Positions 58,977 to 64,000 of a stretch of DNA of 64,000 nucleotides are shown piece after piece. The translations under genes and the position numbers were made by a program. The notes under the pieces were generated by a model, which worked only from the letters and a program-made list of their open reading frames with translations, searched no databases and was not told the DNA's origin. Numbering within the stretch: position 1 is the stretch's first letter; each line of letters starts with the position of its first letter. The stretch comes from Enterobacter_D sp963521185 (GTDB lineage: Bacteria > Pseudomonadota > Gammaproteobacteria > Enterobacterales > Enterobacteriaceae): NCBI GenBank assembly GCA_963521185.1, contig CAUQTV010000002.1, positions 310,001 through 374,000 of the forward strand. Reading direction: 5' to 3'.

Positions 58977-60260
58977 TCAGGCATCGAGTAAAGATTGCCC
59001 GAGATACTGGCGAGGGTCTTTGATGCCCGGCAGCACAAAGAAATAGCCGCCGCCGACAGGCTTGATGTACTCCTCCAGCGCTTCGCCGTTCAGGCGTTGT
59101 TGCACCGTCAGAAAACCCTTTTCCAGATCGTGCTGATAGCAGACAAACAGCAGCCCCATATCAAGCTGGCCTGAGTGAGTCACGCCCAGCGAGTAGCTGT
59201 AGCCCCGCCGCATCATCAGGCTCGACTGGGTTTGCGGCGTGCGCGGGTTGGCGAGACGAATGTGGCTGTCCAGCGCAATCACATCACCGTCGGGATCGGC
59301 GGCGTAATCGGGTACGTCATGCTCCTGTGCCATCCCTAACGGCGCGCCGCTGTGCTTGTTGCGCCCAAAGATGGTTTGCTGCTCTTTAAGGGGCGTGCGG
59401 TCCCAGAACTCGACGTGGAACTGGATAATCCGCACCGCCTGATAGCTGCCGCCTGCGGTCCACGCCGGTTCGCCCTGATCCGCCGTTACCCACACCACGT
59501 TCTGCATCAGCTGAGCGTCCTGGCTGTCCGGGTTTCCCGTTCCGTCCTTGAAGCCCAGCAGGTTGATGGGCGTCTCTTTGCCTTTGCTGCGCGCCGCGTG
59601 ATCGGAAATGAAGCCCTCACGTTTCCAGCGCACGCTGAGCAGATCCGGCGTGTATTTGATGATGTCGCGCAGGGCGTGGATCACCGTGTCACCGGTATTG
59701 GCGCAGATTTGCAACAGCAGATCGCCGTGGCACAGCGCCGCATCGAGGGAATCATTTGGAAAGCGCGTCATCCGCTCAAGTTTTTTGGGCGCATGCGCGG
59801 CCAGACCATAGCGCTCATCGAACAGTGACTTGCCGAGTGAGACGGTAATAGTGAGATTATCCGGGGCAATAAAGTCTCCCAGAATGCCGGAGTCCAACGG
59901 CGGCATGCGCGGGTTAGGGGTATCCGGTGCCGGTCCGCCTGCGGTGAGAAACGCAATGCGCTGGGTTAACAGCCGGAACAACCGCTCCAGATCGGCTTTG
60001 TCACTGGCGAGCACGTCGAAGGCCACCAGCATCATTGACGCCTGCTGCGGCGTCAGCACCCCCGCCTGATGCGCACCGTAAAACGGTTGAGTTTCCATAC
60101 GCGCATCCGGCGAGACGGTGCCAGGCGCGCTTTGCGGTTTTGCCGCATGGGCCACCGGACAACCCCCGGCAATGGCAAGCGCGCCTCCCAGCGCGCCCAT
60201 ACTTTTCAGCAAACGACGGCGCGAAGGTTCGCTTACGCCGTAATCATCGTCATTCTTCAT
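58977..60260 (-). CDS. efeB: Deferrochelatase/peroxidase EfeB (DyP type)
   Basis: Periplasmic heme-dependent DyP-type peroxidase that works with EfeU and EfeO in ferrous iron uptake and can take iron from heme. The 427-residue precursor carries a twin-arginine signal (SRRRLLKSMGALGGALAIAGG, cleavage near AHA), so it is exported folded with heme. The DyP signature GFKDGTGNPD is about residue 240 and the proximal heme His lies in the later IRLANPRTP region. It starts six bases after efeO. Its last residues are SLLDA. Confidence 0.96.
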   Translation of the reverse strand: MKNDDDYGVSEPSRRRLLKSMGALGGALAIAGGCPVAHAAKPQSAPGTVSPDARMETQPFYGAHQAGVLTPQQASMMLVAFDVLASDKADLERLFRLLTQRIAFLTAGGPAPDTPNPRMPPLDSGILGDFIAPDNLTITVSLGKSLFDERYGLAAHAPKKLERMTRFPNDSLDAALCHGDLLLQICANTGDTVIHALRDIIKYTPDLLSVRWKREGFISDHAARSKGKETPINLLGFKDGTGNPDSQDAQLMQNVVWVTADQGEPAWTAGGSYQAVRIIQFHVEFWDRTPLKEQQTIFGRNKHSGAPLGMAQEHDVPDYAADPDGDVIALDSHIRLANPRTPQTQSSLMMRRGYSYSLGVTHSGQLDMGLLFVCYQHDLEKGFLTVQQRLNGEALEEYIKPVGGGYFFVLPGIKDPRQYLGQSLLDA

Positions 60261-60266
60261 TTACGT

Positions 60267-61394
60267 TTAGTCCAGACCCAGTACACCGCGCAGCTGGGCC
60301 AGATCTTCTGCCAGCGTGGTGATTGGCCCTTTCAGTGCATTACGGTCGGCATCGGTCAGCTTGTCATAGGTCTCGAAGCCCTCTTTGGTGCGGTATTTCG
60401 CCAGGATTGCGTCAACTTTCTTGAAGTTGGCATCCACTTTCGCCAGCAGTTCACCGTTACCTTTTTGCAGCTGCGGACGCAGCAGATCGACAATTTTCTG
60501 CGCGCCATCGACGTTGGCCTGGAAGTCCCACAGGTCGGTGTGGCTGTAACGATCTTCTTCACCGCTGATTTTGCTCGCCGCCACTTCTTCAATCAGACCC
60601 GCCGCGCCGCCCACCACTTTAGACGGTGGGAAAGCCAGTTCGCTGATGCGCTGTTGCAGATCCAGCACGTCGGTGTTCAACTGCTCCGCATACTTCTCCA
60701 TGCCTTTGGTGGTGTTATCACCAAACAGCGCTTTCTCCAGGCGGTGGAAGCCGGTGAATTTCGGATCCGCCGCTTTCTGCTCGTAATCGTCTTCACGGGC
60801 ATCAATGCTGCCATCGAGATCGGAGAAGAGTTCGGCGATAGGTTCGATGCGCTCGTAGTGCTGACGCGTCGGCGCATACAGCGATTTGGCTTTCTCGATG
60901 TCGCCCGCTTTCACCGCATCGGTAAAGGCTTTCGTCCCGGTAACCAGCCCTTCCATCTCTTTGGTCACGTAGGCTTTATAGTCGGTGATTGCTCCGCTGA
61001 GGCTCAGCAGCGCATTGCCCTGTGCGGCATCCGCGGTGGCTTCGCCTTTGACGATCAGTTTGCCTTTCGCATTGGTCAGCAGACCGCAGGTCATGTCGTA
61101 TTCGCCCGGTTGCAGGTTGGCGGTGAGTTTCTGGCTAAATCCCGGCGCGATGTTTTCACGCTCTTCCACCACCATCACGCCTTTGAGAATTTCCCACTCC
61201 AGCGCTTTCTGGCTGTGGTTGAGGATCACAAACTGCGTTTTGCCTGAGTTAACGGTGACCGTCATCGGTTCACACTGTTTGTCCGTCACCGTGACTTTCA
61301 CCTGCGGCACGTCCGCCGCCTGTGCGGAGAGTGCGCAGCCAAGCAGCGCGGCAATACCAACCTGTAACGCAGTACGTCGAAAATGAGTTGCCAT
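60267..61394 (-). CDS. efeO: Iron uptake protein EfeO
   Basis: Periplasmic partner of the EfeU permease. From MATHFRRTALQVG the precursor has 375 residues as in E. coli, with a signal peptide ending SAQA. The N-terminal cupredoxin-like domain (VKVTVTDKQCEPMTVTVNSG, LQPGEYDMTCGLL) carries Cys and Met that may bind a metal, and the C-terminal M75 helical domain has the H-x-x-E motif in GFHRLEKALFG. A five-residue longer start exists in frame. It lies between efeU (55 bp) and efeB (6 bp). Confidence 0.96.
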   Translation of the reverse strand: MATHFRRTALQVGIAALLGCALSAQAADVPQVKVTVTDKQCEPMTVTVNSGKTQFVILNHSQKALEWEILKGVMVVEERENIAPGFSQKLTANLQPGEYDMTCGLLTNAKGKLIVKGEATADAAQGNALLSLSGAITDYKAYVTKEMEGLVTGTKAFTDAVKAGDIEKAKSLYAPTRQHYERIEPIAELFSDLDGSIDAREDDYEQKAADPKFTGFHRLEKALFGDNTTKGMEKYAEQLNTDVLDLQQRISELAFPPSKVVGGAAGLIEEVAASKISGEEDRYSHTDLWDFQANVDGAQKIVDLLRPQLQKGNGELLAKVDANFKKVDAILAKYRTKEGFETYDKLTDADRNALKGPITTLAEDLAQLRGVLGLD

Positions 61395-61449
61395 GACCTT
61401 TCCTTTCAATAAGTATGTTGTAACTACATCAAACCAACGTCGGTAAATT

Positions 61450-62283
61450 TTACGGCGCGGAACGCGACGGCTGTGCGCCTGCGCGGGGCGGCATCACATA
61501 CAGGATCAGCGCCGGAACGAGATAAACAGCCCACACCACCACTTCACTCACGCTCGGGGCTTCCTGATAGCCAAAAATGCCTTCCAGCAGGGTGCCGAAC
61601 AGCGTATGGGTACTGAGGGTGTTGCTCAGATCGAAGGCCACGTCCTGGAAGTGATTCCACAGACCGGCCTCATGGAAGGCGCGGATGGCACCGGCGGCAA
61701 GTCCGGCGGCCACCAGCAGAATAAACAGGCTGGTCCATTTGAAAAAGGCCGCCATGTTAAGGCGAATGCCGCCCCAGTAGAGCAGGAAGCCCAGCACCAC
61801 CGCCGTGGCAAGACCGGCCATTGCGCCGATGGGCGGCCAGATCCCCACGTCCTGTTGGAAGGCGGCGAGCAGGAAGAACACCGACTCCAGCCCTTCACGC
61901 GCAACGGCGAAAAAGACCATCATGATCAGCGCCCAGCCGTGGTTATTGCCCTTTTGCAGCGCGGTATCCACCGCCTGCTCCAGCTGTACCTTCACGTTGC
62001 GCGACACTTTGCGCATCCAGAACACCATCCACGTCAGCACGAAAACGGCGATAACCGCCACGATGCCTTCAAACAGCTCCTGCTCTTTTTGCGGAAATTC
62101 GCCGGTGGTTTCATTGATGGCAATGCCCAGCGCAAGGCACAGCGCGGCGGCGAGGAAGACCCCAATCCACATCACGCCAATCCAGCGTCCACGTTGCGTG
62201 CGTTTGAGATAGCTGGCAATCAGACTGACGATCAGCGCCGCTTCGAGTCCTTCACGTAACATGATGAGAAATGGGACAAACAT
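61450..62283 (-). CDS. efeU: Ferrous iron permease EfeU
   Basis: Inner-membrane Fe(II) permease related to yeast Ftr1. The 277-residue protein has seven predicted membrane segments and two R-E-x-x-E iron motifs, LREGLEAALIV at the N terminus and AREGLESVFFL near residue 130. The frame is intact, unlike E. coli K-12 where efeU is broken by a frameshift. It begins the efeUOB operon under a Fur box. Confidence 0.96.
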   Translation of the reverse strand: MFVPFLIMLREGLEAALIVSLIASYLKRTQRGRWIGVMWIGVFLAAALCLALGIAINETTGEFPQKEQELFEGIVAVIAVFVLTWMVFWMRKVSRNVKVQLEQAVDTALQKGNNHGWALIMMVFFAVAREGLESVFFLLAAFQQDVGIWPPIGAMAGLATAVVLGFLLYWGGIRLNMAAFFKWTSLFILLVAAGLAAGAIRAFHEAGLWNHFQDVAFDLSNTLSTHTLFGTLLEGIFGYQEAPSVSEVVVWAVYLVPALILYVMPPRAGAQPSRSAP

Positions 62284-62344
62284 GTATAGAAACCCTTAAA
62301 TGTTATTCGCCGTCAACGGATGCAAAGAAAAGTAAAAATAGAAT

Positions 62345-62363
62345 GATAGTGATTATCATTACG
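62345..62363. promoter_or_regulatory. Fur box of efeUOB
   Basis: GATAGTGATTATCATTACG matches the 19-bp Fur consensus GATAATGATAATCATTATC at 15 positions. It lies 62 bp before efeU. Confidence 0.88.
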
Positions 62364-62555
62364 GCGAAATGAAACACAAGAAAAATCTGATGTGAATAAT
62401 CACTAATTGTAAATAGTTAGCGCGCGTTCAATGATCCGAGGGAAACAGGCGATTTTCGCCCTGCGGTTAAGGTTATGAAATGTTTGCTTTTGTGTTTACG
62501 GGCTGTGAAAGCTATGGCTAAATGGCGGCCTTGTTAATCTGCGATATGAAAATTC

Positions 62556-63740
62556 ATGCTTACTTTTCTGCATTTCCTGCTGGCGCTGGCGGTTATCCTT
62601 GCGCTCGCGTGGCTGGTCAGTTTTGACCGTCGTAAAATCCGCGTTCGCTTTATTGCGCAATTGATTGTCATTGAAGTGGCGCTGGCGTTTTTCTTCCTTC
62701 ATGCCCAGAGCGGCCTGGTGGTGATCCAGCACGTTTCCGGCTTCTTTGAGACGTTGCTGAAATTTGCCGCCGAAGGGACTAACTTCGTTTTCGGCGGCAT
62801 GGGCGAAAAAGGCTATGCGTTTATTTTCCTCGGCGTACTCTGCCCTATCGTCTTTATTTCGGCGCTGATTGGTATTTTGCAGCACTGGAAAATCCTGCCG
62901 ATCTTTATTCGCCTGATTGGCACCGCGCTGTCAAAACTCAACGGCATGGGCAAGCTGGAGTCGTTTAATGCGGTGAGCGCGCTGATCCTCGGTCAGTCGG
63001 AAAACTTCATTGCCTACAAAGGGGTGCTGGCTGACCTCTCCTCTCGCCGTCTGTTTACGATGGCCGCCACGGCCATGTCGACGGTGTCGCTGTCTATTGT
63101 CGGCGCGTATATGACGATGCTGGACGCCAAGTTTGTCGTTGCGGCGCTGATCCTCAATATGTTCAGCACCTTTATTATTCTGTCGGTTATTAACCCTACG
63201 CGCCCGGAAGCCGAGCCGGAAATAAAGCTGGAAAAGCTGCATGAATCCCAGAGCTTCTTTGAAATGCTCGGGGAGTATATTCTCGCGGGCTTTAAAGTGG
63301 CGATGATCATTCTGGCGATGCTGGTGGGCTTTATTGCGCTGATCAGCGCCGTTAACGCGCTGTTCTCCACGCTGTTTGGCCTGAGCTTCCAACAGCTGCT
63401 GGGCTATGTGTTTTATCCGCTGGCGTGGCTGGTGGGGATCCCGCTGAGCGATGCGCTAAACGCGGGCAGCATTATGGCGACCAAACTGGTGGCAAATGAA
63501 TTTGTGGCGATGATTGAGCTACAAAAAGTGGCCGCACAGATGACGCCGCGCGGGCTAGGGATCCTCTCGGTATTCCTCGTGTCGTTTGCCAACTTCGCGT
63601 CGATTGGCATTATCGCCGGTGCCATCAAAGGCCTGAATGAGCAACAGGGCAACGTGGTGTCACGTTTTGGTCTGCGTCTGGTGTATGGCGCGACGCTGGT
63701 GAGCCTGCTGTCGGCGAGTTTTGCGGGGCTGGTGTTGTGA
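62556..63740 (+). CDS. Concentrative nucleoside transporter (NupC/CNT family)
   Basis: Cation-coupled nucleoside uptake protein of the inner membrane. The 394-residue protein has the CNT pattern: N-terminal membrane segments, a gate domain (FVFGGMGEKGYAFIF; VSALILGQSENFIAYKG with the substrate-binding Q-S-E-N), and the second half PLSDALNAGSIMATKLVANEFVA plus SFANFASIGIIAGAIKGL. It resembles NupC and the NupX/PsuT paralogues; which nucleoside it prefers cannot be told. In K-12 putP is next to efeU; here this gene takes that place. It ends shortly before a REP cluster. Confidence 0.93.
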   Translation: MLTFLHFLLALAVILALAWLVSFDRRKIRVRFIAQLIVIEVALAFFFLHAQSGLVVIQHVSGFFETLLKFAAEGTNFVFGGMGEKGYAFIFLGVLCPIVFISALIGILQHWKILPIFIRLIGTALSKLNGMGKLESFNAVSALILGQSENFIAYKGVLADLSSRRLFTMAATAMSTVSLSIVGAYMTMLDAKFVVAALILNMFSTFIILSVINPTRPEAEPEIKLEKLHESQSFFEMLGEYILAGFKVAMIILAMLVGFIALISAVNALFSTLFGLSFQQLLGYVFYPLAWLVGIPLSDALNAGSIMATKLVANEFVAMIELQKVAAQMTPRGLGILSVFLVSFANFASIGIIAGAIKGLNEQQGNVVSRFGLRLVYGATLVSLLSASFAGLVL

Positions 63741-63764
63741 GATTCGTGCGAGAGTTGTGAGAAA

Positions 63765-63796
63765 CGCCCGGCGGCGCTACGCTTGCACGGGCCTAC
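63765..63796 (+). repeat. REP unit, copy 1
   Basis: CGCCCGGCGGCGCTACGCTT followed by GCACGGGCCTAC; nearly identical to the next unit (three differences) and in direct orientation with it. Confidence 0.8.
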
Positions 63797-63801
63797 ACTC
63801 A

Positions 63802-63833
63802 CGCCCGGCGGCGCTGCGCTTGCGCGGGCCTAC
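63802..63833 (+). repeat. REP unit, copy 2
   Basis: CGCCCGGCGGCGCTGCGCTT followed by GCGCGGGCCTAC, five bases after copy 1. Confidence 0.8.
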
Positions 63834-63857
63834 AAACGACGCCTACAAATGAATCAT

Positions 63858-63890
63858 GCCGGGTAGCAATGCGCTACCCGGCCTGTTTTT
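63858..63890. terminator. REP-derived hairpin / terminator
   Basis: Ten-bp perfect stem GCCGGGTAGC / GCTACCCGGC with a 5-base loop followed by CTGTTTTT. It resembles a REP palindrome and can also serve as terminator for the nucleoside transporter gene; its T-run overlaps the stop codon of the partial gene on the other strand. Confidence 0.8.
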
Positions 63891-64000
63891 AGAATTGCAC
63901 GCAGAGGTTCTGATCGGTGCGCATCACCGATTCCTGCGCAAAGCGAGATTTATACACCCCGCGCAGTGCCTCGATATCCGCCTCACTTTTTGCGTCTTTC
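63889..64000 (-). CDS. 3' end of an unidentified gene (partial)
   Basis: The last 36 codons and TAA stop of a minus-strand frame that runs off the window. Visible residues begin KDAKSEADIEALRGVYKSRF and end RTDQNLCVQF. The TAA follows directly after the REP hairpin, and codon use resembles a real gene. I do not recognise the family. The terminal CVQF with a Cys close to the end may suggest a secreted or lipoprotein-like small protein, but this is only a guess. Confidence 0.5.
   Translation of the reverse strand, partial: KDAKSEADIEALRGVYKSRFAQESVMRTDQNLCVQF

Noticed and set aside
60069..61247. A 392-codon open frame on the plus strand opposite efeO and the start of efeB.
   Set aside because: It is the mirror of two well-conserved genes in GC-rich sequence, begins inside efeB, has no domain or ribosome site, and is Phe/Arg/Gln-rich as expected of an antisense frame.

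Overview
This 64 kb window is ordinary enterobacterial chromosome. Gene content, gene order and protein lengths follow the Escherichia coli K-12 fabF to efeU interval closely (lengths and order recalled, not searched). The moderately high GC content, REP-type intergenic palindromes and several local differences point to a non-Escherichia genus, perhaps the Enterobacter/Leclercia/Lelliottia group; that genus call is inference. I see no prophage, transposase, integrase, CRISPR array or plasmid function.

Left to right: (1) 28-6289, on the minus strand, is the yceD-rpmF-plsX-fabHDG-acpP-fabF cluster for fatty acid and phospholipid precursor synthesis. (2) 6432-12045 holds yceF (maf2), rluC and rne with its long autoregulatory leader. 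(3) 12090-14348 is a divergent LysR regulator/MFS transporter pair that K-12 lacks at this place. (4) 14422-25992 is the flagellar basal-body, hook and junction cluster flgLKJIHGFEDCB with divergent flgAMN; sigma-28 promoters are recognisable before flgM and flgK. (5) 26058-33517 holds murJ, mviM, yceH, rimJ, mdtH, yceB, pyrC and dinI; grxB is missing between mdtH and yceB. (6) 33789-41419 holds bssS, solA, yceO, yceI, trhO, lpxL, mdtG, a degenerate EAL-like gene, msyB and yceK; yceJ is missing before yceI. (7) 41493-48962 holds the osmoregulated periplasmic glucan genes opgGH and opgC, then clsC and ymdB. (8) 49071-53955 is the curli locus (ymdA, csgC, csgA, csgB / csgD, E, F, G). (9) 54004-58431 holds ycdZ, ycdY, ycdX, ghrA, two tandem tRNA-Ser(GGA) genes and phoH. 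(10) 58977-63740 is the ferrous iron uptake operon efeUOB and a CNT-type nucleoside transporter, followed by a REP cluster and the 3' end of one unidentified gene.

Much of the window concerns the cell envelope and the choice between swimming and sessile growth: flagellar export and assembly, lipid A acylation (lpxL), lipid II flipping (murJ), glucans (opg), cardiolipin (clsC) and curli. Regulatory sites that can be read directly include a LexA box (dinI), a PurR-like box and a CTP-sensing leader hairpin (pyrC), a Fur box (efeU), a Pho box (phoH), a CsgD box (csgB), an ATAC-N7-GTAT LysR motif, sigma-28 promoters (flgM, flgK) and the conserved csgD and rne leaders.

No wholly new system is evident. 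The parts most worth a second look are the catalytically dead EAL/YdiV-like protein at 40018-40605, the shortened CsgG-targeting segment of CsgA with altered internal repeats, the RNase E arginine-rich repeat expansion, the structured leader in front of phoH, and the tandem tRNA-Ser units with separate promoters.
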